Below are positions 1 through 9,374 of a stretch of 64,000 bases of DNA, one piece after another. Below the pieces are notes generated by a model. It ran no database searches. It saw only the letters and a program-made list of their open reading frames with translations, and was not told the DNA's origin. The translations under genes were made by a program, and so were the position numbers. The first letter of the stretch is position 1. The number at the start of each line of letters is the position of its first letter. The stretch covers positions 2,356,001 through 2,420,000 of the forward strand of contig CBDIDH010000002.1 of the NCBI GenBank assembly GCA_965277595.1. The letters run 5' to 3'. The DNA is from CBDIDH01 sp965277595. GTDB taxonomy: Bacteria > Planctomycetota > Planctomycetia > Isosphaerales > Isosphaeraceae.

Positions 1-54
1 GAGGAGTCGGCGGCCGATCCTGGGGTCGACGAAGACGCCTCGGTCGTGGGCCAT
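1..54 (-). CDS. 5' end of a minus-strand gene running off the left edge (unidentified)
   Basis: Only 18 codons are inside the window. Read on the minus strand from the ATG at 54, they give MAHDRGVFVDPRIGRRLL with no stop. The start is preceded by AAAGGTGAGA, a reasonable Shine-Dalgarno. It would be divergent from ilvC, with about 170 bp between them. The fragment is too short to assign a family, and it could be chance coding. Confidence 0.3.
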   Translation of the reverse strand, partial: MAHDRGVFVDPRIGRRLL

Positions 55-227
55 TCTCACCTTTGAGTCGGTCCCTCGGGTGACGAAGTTGTCTTCCTTT
101 GCCGTTCGGATCCGAGCAATCAAACCAAAAGGATCGCGCGTGCAAAGGCCCTGTCGGGCCGAAATCGCACGCCTTGATCGTCTCGCCTCGCTTTTTTCCC
201 CAAGGTGCCTGAAGGGACAGTTTGCCG

Positions 228-1232
228 ATGCCGGCCACGATGTTTTACGACCAGGACGCCGACCTGAGCTTGCTCAAGGGCAAGACGATCGCCATCATCG
301 GTTATGGCAGCCAGGGGCACGCCCAGGCGCAGAACCTCAAGGACTCGGGTTGCGACGTCGTGGTCGGCCAGCGTCCCGGTTCGGCCAACTATGACCTCGC
401 CGTCAAGCACGGGTTCAAGCCCGTTTCCGCGGCTGAGGCGGCCGAGAAGGGGGACCTTGTCAACATCCTCCTTCCCGACGAGGTTCAGGCCGACGTTTAT
501 GCCCGCGACATCAAACCGAACCTCAAGCCGGGCGACCTGCTCCTCTGCTCGCACGGCTTCAACATCCATTTCGGTCAGGTCGTCCCCCCTGAAGGGGTTG
601 ATAGCGCCCTCGTCGCACCCAAGGGGCCGGGACACCTCGTCCGAAGCGAGTTCGTCAAGGGCGGGGGCGTCCCCTGTCTGATCGCGACCGGCGACGGCTG
701 TTCGCCGCAGGGTAAAGCCCTCGCGCTGGCGTATGCCAAGGGGATCGGCGGAACCCGTGGCGGTGTCTTGCAGACGACCTTCGCCGAGGAAACCGAGACC
801 GACCTCTTTGGTGAGCAGGTCGTTCTTTGCGGCGGCGTCAGCGCTCTCGTCAAGATGGGTTTCGAGACGCTCATCGAGGCCGGTTATCAGCCCGAGAGTG
901 CTTATTTTGAGTGTCTCCACGAGTTGAAGCTGATCGTCGACCTGATGTATCAGGGCGGCCTCAACTACATGCGCTACAGTATCTCGAACACGGCCGAATT
1001 TGGCGACTACACCCGAGGCCCCCGGATCATCACCGAGGAAACCCGCAAGGAGATGCGGAAGATCCTCCAGGAGATCCGATCGGGCCAGTTCGCCCGCGAC
1101 TGGATTCTGGAAAACAAAGCCAATCGACCGACCTTCAACGCGACGAGGCGGCTGGAACAGGCGCACCCGGTCGAAGAGGTCGGCAAGCGCCTTCGCGGTT
1201 TGATGACCTGGATCGACGCCAAGACGGTCTAA
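228..1232 (+). CDS. ilvC: Ketol-acid reductoisomerase (NADP+)
   Basis: This is acetohydroxyacid isomeroreductase, the second common step of valine, leucine and isoleucine synthesis. It converts acetolactate or acetohydroxybutyrate to the dihydroxy acid with NADPH and Mg2+ in the cytosol. The N-terminal Rossmann motif is IIGYGSQGHAQAQNLKDSG, followed by the QRPGS cofactor loop and the APKGPGHLVRSEF segment. The C-terminal half keeps the knotted-domain acidic motifs (FAEETETDLFGEQ, LIEAGYQPESAYFECLHE). At 334 residues it is a normal class I enzyme. An in-frame TTG at 222 would add two residues, but the ATG at 228 gives the usual MPATMFYDQDADLS start and has AAGGGA about 10 bases upstream. A ferredoxin follows after 20 bp. 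Confidence 0.96.
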   Translation: MPATMFYDQDADLSLLKGKTIAIIGYGSQGHAQAQNLKDSGCDVVVGQRPGSANYDLAVKHGFKPVSAAEAAEKGDLVNILLPDEVQADVYARDIKPNLKPGDLLLCSHGFNIHFGQVVPPEGVDSALVAPKGPGHLVRSEFVKGGGVPCLIATGDGCSPQGKALALAYAKGIGGTRGGVLQTTFAEETETDLFGEQVVLCGGVSALVKMGFETLIEAGYQPESAYFECLHELKLIVDLMYQGGLNYMRYSISNTAEFGDYTRGPRIITEETRKEMRKILQEIRSGQFARDWILENKANRPTFNATRRLEQAHPVEEVGKRLRGLMTWIDAKTV

Positions 1233-1252
1233 ACAAAGGTCCGCAACGCATC

Positions 1253-1483
1253 ATGGCCGACCTGAACCAGAAGGCGACCGAGAACGTCGGAGGCTCCTGG
1301 TACGTCGATACGACGTGCATTGACTGCGACCTCTGCCGCGAAACCGCGCCCGCGAATTTCCAGAGGCAGGACGCGGACGGCTATAGCTACGTCGTCAAGC
1401 AGCCCGAAGGGCCGGCCGAGGAATCGGCCTGCCTTGCCGCCCTGGAAGAATGCCCGGTCGAGGCCATTGGCAACGACGGCTGA
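1253..1483 (+). CDS. Ferredoxin, single [4Fe-4S] cluster type
   Basis: A 76-residue soluble electron carrier. The cluster ligands are visible as CIDCDLC (C-x2-C-x2-C) near residue 25 and a fourth Cys in the ECPVEAI motif near residue 68, which is the layout of short one-cluster ferredoxins. Only one full CxxCxxC motif is present, so this is not a 2[4Fe-4S] protein. It starts 20 bp after ilvC and ends just before a strong terminator, so the two are probably co-transcribed. The partner is unknown. Dihydroxyacid dehydratase, the next enzyme of the ilvC pathway, is itself an Fe-S protein, but a link is only a guess. Confidence 0.88.
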   Translation: MADLNQKATENVGGSWYVDTTCIDCDLCRETAPANFQRQDADGYSYVVKQPEGPAEESACLAALEECPVEAIGNDG

Positions 1484-1516
1484 CGTTTCGTCGTCGAACA
1501 CCATCCATCAAAAAAA

Positions 1517-1564
1517 GGGGCGGGCCGTCGCACTCGATTCGCGACGGCCCGCCCCGATTTTTTT
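1517..1564 (+). terminator. Rho-independent terminator after ilvC-ferredoxin
   Basis: A perfect 15-bp GC-rich stem (GGGGCGGGCCGTCGC with its complement at 1541-1555) closes a 9-base loop and is followed by GA and a run of T. An A-run on the left side suggests it may also serve the minus-strand cphA, which ends at 1579. Confidence 0.92.
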
Positions 1565-1578
1565 GTTGGCTCCGTCGA

Positions 1579-4239
1579 TCAATCGGCGAAGGCGACCGAG
1601 ACCGTCTCAAGGCGATGGACGACGGGCACGGGGTCGGTCCAGGTCGGCCGATTTTCGAGGAAGTTCTGGACGTGGGTCAGGGCATGCTCGACCTGATCGA
1701 CCTGGATCACGAGAAGGTCGCCCGGCTTGAGAGCGCGAAGGGCGTGCTCGATCGCCTTCAGTTCGCCGCGGGTCTCCAGCGTCTCCGAGACGCGAACACC
1801 CCGGCCCAGTCCTTCACGGAGCAAGGCGATCACCTCACCGTCGGCCCGGCCGCGATTGCAGGCATCTTCATAGAGGGTGACGTGATCGAAGAGGTCGCCC
1901 ACGAGTGACCCCTGCCGGGCAATGTCGTGGTCGCGTCGGTCGCCCGCCGCGGTGAAAACGATCGCCCTGCGCTCGTGAGGGAACCCGGCAATCGCCTCGC
2001 CGAGCATGACGAACGCCGAGGGGTTGTGCGCGTAGTCAATGATGACCGTCGCGCCTCCGTGGTGTAGCACGTTGAACCGGCCCGGGGTCGACGTTGTCTC
2101 GCTGCCGAAGGAGAGAAGGGCCTCGCTGATCGTGGCGAAGGGGAGGCCGAGCGACCAGGCCGCGGCCGTCGCCGCGAGGGCATTCTCAACCTGAAAGCCG
2201 ACCCGACCGTGATACGTCAGGGCCACCCGGCCGATCGGAATCAGGCCGGTTTCGCGGTCGCCCTCGGCCAGGGTCAAGACGCCTTCGCGAACGAAGACGG
2301 CCTTTCCGCCCTGTTTCCGATGCGAGGCGATCACCGGGTCATCGGCGGATCGCGCGAAGAAGAGGACCGAGCCGGGGCAGTGGTCGGCCATCGCCGCGAC
2401 GAGCGGGTCATCCGCCTTGAGAACGCCGGTCCCCCAGGTGGCGACCGACTCGATGACCGTGCGCTTGACCCGGGCGAGTTGCTCGACCGTGTCGACATCG
2501 CCAAGGCCGAGGTGATCCCCCTCGCCCATGTTGGTGATGATGCCGACGTCCGAGACGTCGTAACCGAGCCCTTCGCGGAGGATACCGCCGCGAGCCGTTT
2601 CGAGCACGGCGGCGTCAACCTTTGGATTCAAAAGCACCGCTCGGGCGCTCCGGGGGCCGCTGCAATCGCCGGCCTCGATCCGCCGGCCCGCGATGTAAAT
2701 GCCATCGGTGCAGGTCATTCCGACGGACCGGCCGGCGAGCCTGAGCATGTGCGCGACGAGCCGGGTGACGGTCGTCTTGCCGTTGACGCCGCTGACGGCG
2801 ACGACCGGAATCCGGCCGTTATCGCCATCGGCGAAGAGGGTCGAGACGATTGCCTCACCGACCGGTCGGGGCTTTCCGACCGAAGGCTCCAGGTGCATCC
2901 TCAACCCGGGACCGGCGTTGATCTCGACGACAATTCCCCCCTGTTCCTCCAGGGGCCGAGAGATGTCCCGGGCGATGACGTCGACCCCGGCGATGTCCAG
3001 GCCGACGATCTGCGCGGCCTCGACCATCCGGGCGGCGACATCGGGATGAACCAGGTCGGTGACGTCGGTCGCGGTCCCGCCGGTGCTGAGGTTGGCGTTC
3101 CGTCGAATCACGACGGTCGCCCCTCGGGGGGGAATCGAGGCGAGCGTGTAACCCTGTTCGGTCAAGGTCATCAGGGCGATCGGGTCAATCTCGATCGTGC
3201 TCAGAACGGTGGAATGCCCCTCGCTGCGACGCGGGTCGCGATTGACCTCCTCGACAAGCTGAGCAACCGTCTGAATGCCGTCGCCAAGCACCTGCGCGGG
3301 GTCGCGTCGGGCGGCGGCGACGAGTCGACCGCCGATGATCAAGATCCGGTAATCGTCGCCAACGGCGTGTCGCTCGACGACGATGTTGGACGTGTACTCA
3401 CTGGCGTTCGCATAGGCGGCGGCGACCTGTTCGCGCGTCGTCAGGTTGGTCGTGACGCCCCGGCCATGGTTGCCGAACCGGGGTTTGACGACGACCGGAA
3501 CGCCAATCTCCTGAGCGGCGAGCCAGGCGTCGTCCGCGTCGTCGACCGGTCGCCCTTGCGGAACGGGGACGCCGACCTGCTGAAGAAGCTCGCGGGTCAA
3601 CTCCTTGTCCTGGGCGATGGCTTCGGCAATCGCGCCGGTCTGGCTGGTCTCGGCGGTGTGAATCCGCTTTTGCCTGGCCCCCTGGCCGAGCAGGACGAGG
3701 CTTTCCTTGTTCAGCCTGCGGACCGGAATTCCTCGGCGAGCCGCCGCGCTGGCAATCGCGCCGGTGCTTGGACCGAGACGGACCCGGTGGTTCAGGTCGA
3801 GCAGTTTCTTGATTTCGGCCGAGGCGTTGAAGGCGCGGTCGGTCGCGGCGGCGAGGCAGACTTCGCGGGCGGTTTGAAGGCAGGCCCGCGCGACGTCTTC
3901 CTCGACGTACTCGAAAATGACCTTGAAGACACCGGCTTCCTGGGTCGGAACCACCTGTCCAAACGGCAGATCGGCGCCCGCGAGGGCCTGGAGTTCCTGA
4001 GCGACCTTGCCGAGCGTGAGGGCATCATGGCCGAACGAATCGTTGCAAACGCCACAGGCCGTTTCCGCGTCTCGACGGCGAAGCAGCGAGGGGAGCCAGG
4101 TTGTCAGGCGATCGTGAAACCCGGGCGGTCCGCTCTGGGGGTCAACCCCGGATCGGCCGACTTCGACGAGAGCTTCCAGCACCGACGACTTGGCCCAGAC
4201 ATTCGGGCCGCGCAAGGCCGAGACCTTCCGGAACTGCAT
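1579..4239 (-). CDS. cphA: Cyanophycin synthetase
   Basis: Polymerises Asp and Arg into the storage polypeptide cyanophycin with ATP. The start gives the family N-terminus MQFRKVSALRGPNVW. A central ATP-grasp domain includes VVVKPRFGNHGRGVT and a metal-binding stretch GIVVEINAGPGLRMH. The C-terminal Mur-ligase-like domain has the P-loop SGVNGKTTVTR near residue 481 and DYAHNP near its end. The chosen ATG at 4239 has GGAG nine bases upstream and yields 886 residues, the usual CphA1 length. The open frame extends 86 codons further upstream but that part is not protein-like. No cyanophycinase gene is in the window. Across a long gap lie an ABC exporter and a DUF1854 protein, both known companions of cphA. 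Confidence 0.95.
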   Translation of the reverse strand: MQFRKVSALRGPNVWAKSSVLEALVEVGRSGVDPQSGPPGFHDRLTTWLPSLLRRRDAETACGVCNDSFGHDALTLGKVAQELQALAGADLPFGQVVPTQEAGVFKVIFEYVEEDVARACLQTAREVCLAAATDRAFNASAEIKKLLDLNHRVRLGPSTGAIASAAARRGIPVRRLNKESLVLLGQGARQKRIHTAETSQTGAIAEAIAQDKELTRELLQQVGVPVPQGRPVDDADDAWLAAQEIGVPVVVKPRFGNHGRGVTTNLTTREQVAAAYANASEYTSNIVVERHAVGDDYRILIIGGRLVAAARRDPAQVLGDGIQTVAQLVEEVNRDPRRSEGHSTVLSTIEIDPIALMTLTEQGYTLASIPPRGATVVIRRNANLSTGGTATDVTDLVHPDVAARMVEAAQIVGLDIAGVDVIARDISRPLEEQGGIVVEINAGPGLRMHLEPSVGKPRPVGEAIVSTLFADGDNGRIPVVAVSGVNGKTTVTRLVAHMLRLAGRSVGMTCTDGIYIAGRRIEAGDCSGPRSARAVLLNPKVDAAVLETARGGILREGLGYDVSDVGIITNMGEGDHLGLGDVDTVEQLARVKRTVIESVATWGTGVLKADDPLVAAMADHCPGSVLFFARSADDPVIASHRKQGGKAVFVREGVLTLAEGDRETGLIPIGRVALTYHGRVGFQVENALAATAAAWSLGLPFATISEALLSFGSETTSTPGRFNVLHHGGATVIIDYAHNPSAFVMLGEAIAGFPHERRAIVFTAAGDRRDHDIARQGSLVGDLFDHVTLYEDACNRGRADGEVIALLREGLGRGVRVSETLETRGELKAIEHALRALKPGDLLVIQVDQVEHALTHVQNFLENRPTWTDPVPVVHRLETVSVAFAD

Positions 4240-5057
4240 ACCGATCATCTCCAGATATCCCGGCCAAGGGCTCTCTACCTGTCTTGTCCCTGGGACGGGT
4301 CGCATTTCGGTCGCGGGTCGTGCCGCCGGGGGATCTGCCGATTCAACCCGGGGACGTGGCGGCGTCGCCCTTGGGTTTTTCCGTCTCAGTCGGTTGACCG
4401 ATGGATCGATCGTTTCAAAAATCATCAAGAGAGTCGAGAGGGCCGGCTCGGAGAACGCAACGGGTCGCGACATGGAACGATTGCGCGAATCGATCACCAG
4501 CCGAAGCGCTTGGGTGAGGTGATAAGGATCGCCTCGGTGGCTTGCCGGATCAATCGCGTCGAATGTCGCGAGCGGATGATTCTCTCCCCCCTGCCTATAA
4601 ACTACGGGGATTTGGTCCTGAGTGTTGGGTCTCGGATTGCGAAGTCACACGATTCTTGCACAAGCCCCCTCTCTCTGAGACCGATTCCCGACCGAAAGGC
4701 AGCCGGACAACCCGTAACCGCGTCGTCCGCCGTGAGGCGAGAGAGATGACGACAAGGCCCAGGCGACAGGATTTCGCGCGTCGGAGGCGACGGCGTCGCG
4801 GTCCTTTTAGAGGATGGAAATCATACGGGGACGACTTCCCAAAAATCAACGGGCTGCTCGGGCTTTTCGGTAAGTCACCGTCGGTTGTTCTGAAAGAGCG
4901 TCGAGGGCGCGAGATTGGGCCTGTTCAAGTCGGCCCGAGGGCTTAAGATAGACCTTTCTTGACGATCGATTGTCTCGGGCGCGCGATTGTTGGTTGAGAG
5001 CGGCAGGCGCCCCGGGATTGATCAGCATGAGGGGGAGGGACCTCAATTACCCCGCCG
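4240..5057. other. 818-bp divergent intergenic region between cphA and the ABC exporter
   Basis: No open frame here has convincing composition. The 134-codon frame on the plus strand is rich in Arg runs and looks like chance coding. The region should hold the promoters for cphA (minus) and the ABC/DUF1854 pair (plus), but no clear -35/-10 pair or strong hairpin was seen. Confidence 0.5.
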
Positions 5058-7286
5058 ATGGAACAACCCGCGTCGACACCCGCGACCGCCGCCCCGTTGC
5101 CGGCCGAATGGGAGGACGAGGTTCACCGCGCGCTCGTCTCGGGCGAAACGATCTTGACCTGGTTCGCGCCGGATCTCGACGTCAACCTTCGGTATCGCGA
5201 AGGGTTGGTCGTGCTGACCGATCGAAGGGTGCTCGCGCCCGCCCTGGCCGACTCTTCGAGTGGTCTCGTCTTCGAAAGCTGGGATCTGGCTTCCGGCCTG
5301 ACCATCCAGTTACGCGACCGCGCCGGTCTCGAATCGATGGAGTTGTTCAGCCCGGATGGACGTCTGGCGCGCTGGCGGTTCACGCTCGCCCGAGGGGCCG
5401 CGGCGCACCGGTTCGTTGACCGTTTTGAAGCCCGGCTGCGCGGCGAGGACGTCTCGGAAATTGAGCCGCTCATTGTCAAATGCCCCTCCTGCGGCGAGCC
5501 GATCCCGGAAGGAGAGCCGACCTGCCCGACCTGTCATCCGGCCGAGGTCTCGAAACCCGCCGCCTCGCTGTTCCGACTCTTTCGGTTCGCGCACGCGTGG
5601 ATGCCCTCGATCATCCTGGGGTTCTTGCTGACAGTCGCCAGCACCGGGGCGGGCCTGATTCCGCCGCGCCTGACCGGAGTTCTCACCGACCAGCTTTATC
5701 ACCGCGTGCCGGTTCAACGGGTTGTCTGGTGCCTGATCGGCCTGGCCGCCGCGGCGGTCTTGACCTGGCTCTTGAGCTGGGCGCGAACGTATGTGGTCGC
5801 CTGGTTCAGCGAGCGGATCGCGGTTGACCTCCGCAACAAGACGTATGAGCATCTGCAAAAACTCTCGCTGGAATACTTCGGCGGCAAGCGAACCGGCGAC
5901 CTGATGTCGCGGCTGAGCACGGATACCGACCGGATCTGCAATTTTCTCTCGATCAACCTGCTCGACTTCCTGAGCGACGTCTTGATGATCCTGATGACGG
6001 CCGTGATGCTCTTCGCGCTCGACCCGACGCTGGCCGCGGTCACCTTGCTCCCCTTTCCGATCATCGCCTGGCTGGTGCATGTCGTCCGCGACCGGATCAG
6101 GCGCGACCTTCACCGGGGAAGCCGGGTCTGGTCGGAACTGACGAGCGTTCTGGCCGATACGATCCCGGGCATCCGGGTCGTCAAGGCCTTTGCCCAGGAG
6201 CGCAGGGAGGAGCAGCGCTTTCAGCAGAGCAACGACCGCGTTCTTGAGGCAAACGACCGGGTCAATCGCGTCTGGTCGTTCTTCGGGCCGATGGTCAACC
6301 TGATGACGCAGCTTGGTCTTCTGGTCATCTGGGCCTTTGGCGCCTGGCAGGTCTACCGAGATCGGATGGAGCCGGGGGTGCTGGTGACCTTCCAGCTCTT
6401 GATCGGCCGATTTTACATCCGGCTTGAGTCGATGAGTCGGATGGTCCAGGCGACCCAGCGCGCCGCGACGAGCACGCAACGTCTCTTCGAGATCCTCGAC
6501 CGGGCGCCGACGGTCGCCGAACCGACCCGGCCGTTGGCCATCGATCGCATGCGCGGCGAGATCGAGATCCGCAACGTCGGCTTCCGCCACGGAAGCCGGA
6601 TGATCCTCAACGACATCAACCTGACGGTCCAACCGGGCGAGATGATCGGGCTGGTTGGAACCACCGGCGCGGGCAAGAGCACCCTTGTCAACCTGGTCTG
6701 CCGGTTCTACGACGTGGCCGAAGGTGCCATTCTCGTGGACGGTATCGACGTCCGGTCGTTCGCCGTATCGAGTTACCGGCGCCACATCGGCCTCGTGCTT
6801 CAGGAACCCTTTCTCTTCTTCGGAACGATCGCCGAGAATATCGCTTACGGCCGTCCCGAGGCGACGCGCGACGAGATCATCGCCGCGGCTCGGGCGGCCC
6901 GATGTCATGAGTTCATCCTCAGGCTGGCCGAGGGTTACGACTCTCTCGTCGGCGAGCGCGGACAATCGCTCTCCGGAGGCGAACGGCAGCGGATCTCGAT
7001 TGCCAGGGCCTTGCTGATCGACCCCGCGATCTTGATCCTGGATGAAGCGACGTCCTCGGTGGACACCGAGACCGAGCGCGAGATTCAGGAAGCGCTCGAC
7101 AACCTGACCCGAGGCCGGACGACGATCGCCATCGCGCACCGTCTGAGCACCCTCCGCAAGGCCGACCGGATCGTGGTCATGGAGCGCGGGCGGGTGGTCG
7201 AGGTTGGCCAGCATCAGGAGTTGCTGCAGACGCGCGGCGTTTACTCAAGGCTGCACAAGGCCCAGGCCGAACTGGCGGGGCGCTGA
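5058..7286 (+). CDS. ABC exporter (MsbA-like) with extra N-terminal domain and zinc ribbon; cyanophycin-associated type
   Basis: A single-chain half-transporter of 742 residues. Residues 1-130 form a soluble beta-rich domain (VLTDRRVLAPAL, a PH-like pattern). A zinc ribbon follows, with CPSC at 142-145 and CPTC at 156-159. The six-helix ABC transmembrane domain spans about 185-470. The nucleotide-binding domain has Walker A GTTGAGKST near 534, Q-loop VLQEPFLFFG, signature LSGGERQ near 638, Walker B ILILDEATSSVD and switch His in AIAHRLSTL, so it should be a working ATPase. The DUF1854 gene follows after 53 bp. An ABC protein of this kind next to DUF1854 and cphA is a known cyanophycin-associated arrangement. 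Its substrate is unknown. The N-terminal domain could be sensory. Confidence 0.9.
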   Translation: MEQPASTPATAAPLPAEWEDEVHRALVSGETILTWFAPDLDVNLRYREGLVVLTDRRVLAPALADSSSGLVFESWDLASGLTIQLRDRAGLESMELFSPDGRLARWRFTLARGAAAHRFVDRFEARLRGEDVSEIEPLIVKCPSCGEPIPEGEPTCPTCHPAEVSKPAASLFRLFRFAHAWMPSIILGFLLTVASTGAGLIPPRLTGVLTDQLYHRVPVQRVVWCLIGLAAAAVLTWLLSWARTYVVAWFSERIAVDLRNKTYEHLQKLSLEYFGGKRTGDLMSRLSTDTDRICNFLSINLLDFLSDVLMILMTAVMLFALDPTLAAVTLLPFPIIAWLVHVVRDRIRRDLHRGSRVWSELTSVLADTIPGIRVVKAFAQERREEQRFQQSNDRVLEANDRVNRVWSFFGPMVNLMTQLGLLVIWAFGAWQVYRDRMEPGVLVTFQLLIGRFYIRLESMSRMVQATQRAATSTQRLFEILDRAPTVAEPTRPLAIDRMRGEIEIRNVGFRHGSRMILNDINLTVQPGEMIGLVGTTGAGKSTLVNLVCRFYDVAEGAILVDGIDVRSFAVSSYRRHIGLVLQEPFLFFGTIAENIAYGRPEATRDEIIAAARAARCHEFILRLAEGYDSLVGERGQSLSGGERQRISIARALLIDPAILILDEATSSVDTETEREIQEALDNLTRGRTTIAIAHRLSTLRKADRIVVMERGRVVEVGQHQELLQTRGVYSRLHKAQAELAGR

Positions 7287-7339
7287 GATGCGGTGGTCTC
7301 ATTCTCGGATTTGACGGAATACAAGGCAGGTTCACGCTG

Positions 7340-7843
7340 ATGAAAAACCAGGTCGGCACGCCGCCGGAGGTCTCGGACGGTCGAGGCGTCACGTTCGCCC
7401 TCGACGCCTGGGGGCGCCTGGTGGTCGAGACGGTTGACGGGCGGCAGTTTCTCGGCGTCGACCCGGTCCGCGCCTTTCCGATCAGCGCGCCCAACTCCTG
7501 GATCTCGTTCACCGACGATCATGGCCGCGAGGTCTTTTGCCTTCGATCGCTCGACGGCCTGACCGCCGAAGCGCGTGCGATCCTGGAACGTGAGCTTTCG
7601 TTACGTGACTTCGTGCCCGTGATTGCCCGTCTGCATTCGATCTCCAGTGAGAGCACGCCCTGCGACTGGAGCGTCGAGACCGACCACGGCCCGACCCGGT
7701 TCACGCTCGACAATGAAGACGACGTTCGCCGGCTCGGTCCGCATCGGGTCATGATCCTGGATTCGCGAAAGCTCCGCTACCAGATCCCCGACACGCGGAC
7801 TCTCGACGGACATAGCCGACGCCTCCTGGACCGCTTTACCTGA
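7340..7843 (+). CDS. DUF1854 family protein (cyanophycin-associated)
   Basis: A 167-residue soluble protein without signal peptide or membrane segment. It shows the DUF1854 pattern: a beta-rich start (LDAWGRLVVETVDGRQFLGVDPVRAFPIS), then the central DGREVFCL-like segment (HGREVFCLRSLDGLTA), and the end motif RVMILDSRKLRYQIPD. Its molecular role is not established; family knowledge ties it to cyanophycin loci and to the ABC exporter just upstream. The 53-bp spacing suggests one transcript. The start ATG at 7340 has an AAGGCAGG-like sequence upstream. Confidence 0.85.
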   Translation: MKNQVGTPPEVSDGRGVTFALDAWGRLVVETVDGRQFLGVDPVRAFPISAPNSWISFTDDHGREVFCLRSLDGLTAEARAILERELSLRDFVPVIARLHSISSESTPCDWSVETDHGPTRFTLDNEDDVRRLGPHRVMILDSRKLRYQIPDTRTLDGHSRRLLDRFT

Positions 7844-7922
7844 GAAGCGTCTTCACGCGCGAACGCCTCGGTGCACCGCTCTGGCATTTCGAACTCTCGT
7901 CGCCTCCAGCCGTCGCCGAGGG

Positions 7923-9374
7923 ATGCGAGCGTTGATAAGATGGAAGGACGGGGGGCCAAAGGGGATGAGCCGGTACGGGCAAGCTCTGCTCTGGGCGGGC
8001 GGCCTGGCAATCGCCGCGCTGATGGCGTACACGATCGCGCTCGACACCGGTTCGAGCCGCGCCCTGCTCTCTCGTCTCGGCGGCGAAGGGACAGCGGAAG
8101 TCGCTGTCTTTTATCCCGAGCGCGTCCTCTGGAATGAGTTTCGGCTGGCGGTCGGACTCTGTGCCCGCAAGGGGTTGGCCAAGGTCGTCGAGGAATCCGA
8201 TAACGCCGTGACCGTCTCGACGCCGAGGCACGGAAGGCTCGTCCGGTTCGCGCTCGACGACGTCCGCGGCCTCCGCGAGACAAAGGACGAGATAACCCGC
8301 GCGCTGGAACGACACCCGGAGCCGGTTGCCGTCGTCGGTTCGAGTAACACGGTCCTCACCCTGGCAATTGCCGAGGCTCTTCGCGCAAACGCCGGACGCG
8401 ATGGCGGCAAGGGTCCGGTCCTGCTCATTCCCTGGGCGTCTGCCGTTCTGGCCGAGCGGCCCGAGCCGGGCGAAGGGCCGACGAACCTCCTGGATATTCT
8501 TCCAGGGCGAACCTTTCGATTCTGCCCGAACAACCAGCATCAGGCCGACCTGATCGTCCAGTGTCTGGCCGATCGCGACCACGAGGCGGGCAAGATCCCG
8601 AGACGGGTCGTCCTGGTCGTCGATCGTCGCGACCCCTATTCGGTCGACCTTGCCGCGGGATTTCACAGGGCCATCGAGGCGGTCGCGCCCGAGGCGGAGA
8701 TCGTCGAACGGGCCGATTCTCTGGGCTTGCCCTTGCTTCACGATCCGACGATGCTGCCCGGCCCCGAAGAGGATGCACTCGCCGATTCGATCTGGCAATA
8801 TGCCGAGAAACTGCCGCGAGGGCAGACGACCTGGGTCGTCTTGCCGCTTCAGTCCGAGCCGACACAGCGGATGATCACGGCGCTGAGGCGGCACGCGCGG
8901 CGGGGTCTGAGGTCGGAAGAAAGCCCGATCCGGGTCGTCTGCGGCGACGGAATCGGGTTCTCCGTGCTGGCAAGTCTGGCCGGGCGTTGCGCCTTCCCGA
9001 TCTGGTGCGGATCATCGGCGTCGGTCCCCGCCGCGGCCCAGGCGTTGGGAGAGGGGCTCTCGCCCGATACGCAGATTGCCGCGGAAATTGTCTCGACGCT
9101 CGTCCGCTGCCTCGACCTGCCCGGTGGACAGCCGCCGACGTCGAACCGGCTTCGCGATGCCCTGGCGGCCCTGAAGATCGACGCGAACGATCCGGCGGCG
9201 ATGGGGCGTTCACTGGCCTTCAGCCGGTCGGGTGAACGGGTCGGGAACGACCTGGGACACCTCCTGATGATCCAGCCCGGCCGATCGACGGTCGAGGCCG
9301 TCGCGCGGGACCCCAACGGCCGATGGAGCGCGCCGAGGGAACTGGACCCGACGCCGGTCGCGCTTCAGCCATGA
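7923..9374 (+). CDS. Membrane-anchored periplasmic-binding-fold protein, probable sensor partner of the downstream kinase
   Basis: This 483-residue protein has an N-terminal hydrophobic anchor (ALLWAGGLAIAALMAYTIAL) and an outward-facing domain. Alternating beta/alpha segments such as EPVAVVGSSNTVLTLAIAEAL and RRVVLVVDRRDPYSVDLAAGFHRAI resemble type I periplasmic-binding proteins of the branched-chain amino acid or ABC-substrate group. The stop overlaps the start of the histidine kinase by 4 bp (ATGA), so the two are translationally coupled and likely act together, the binding protein sensing a ligand for the kinase. The start is uncertain: the ATG at 7965 (MSRYGQALLWAGG) is equally possible, and neither has a well-spaced Shine-Dalgarno. 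Confidence 0.7.
   Translation: MRALIRWKDGGPKGMSRYGQALLWAGGLAIAALMAYTIALDTGSSRALLSRLGGEGTAEVAVFYPERVLWNEFRLAVGLCARKGLAKVVEESDNAVTVSTPRHGRLVRFALDDVRGLRETKDEITRALERHPEPVAVVGSSNTVLTLAIAEALRANAGRDGGKGPVLLIPWASAVLAERPEPGEGPTNLLDILPGRTFRFCPNNQHQADLIVQCLADRDHEAGKIPRRVVLVVDRRDPYSVDLAAGFHRAIEAVAPEAEIVERADSLGLPLLHDPTMLPGPEEDALADSIWQYAEKLPRGQTTWVVLPLQSEPTQRMITALRRHARRGLRSEESPIRVVCGDGIGFSVLASLAGRCAFPIWCGSSASVPAAAQALGEGLSPDTQIAAEIVSTLVRCLDLPGGQPPTSNRLRDALAALKIDANDPAAMGRSLAFSRSGERVGNDLGHLLMIQPGRSTVEAVARDPNGRWSAPRELDPTPVALQP

Noticed and set aside
2209..4749. 846-codon open frame opposite cphA
   Set aside because: Antisense shadow of cphA; composition rich in Arg, Asp and Gly; the minus strand carries a clear enzyme.
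5310..7214. 634-codon minus-strand frame across the ABC exporter
   Set aside because: Shadow of the exporter; no domain and unnatural composition.
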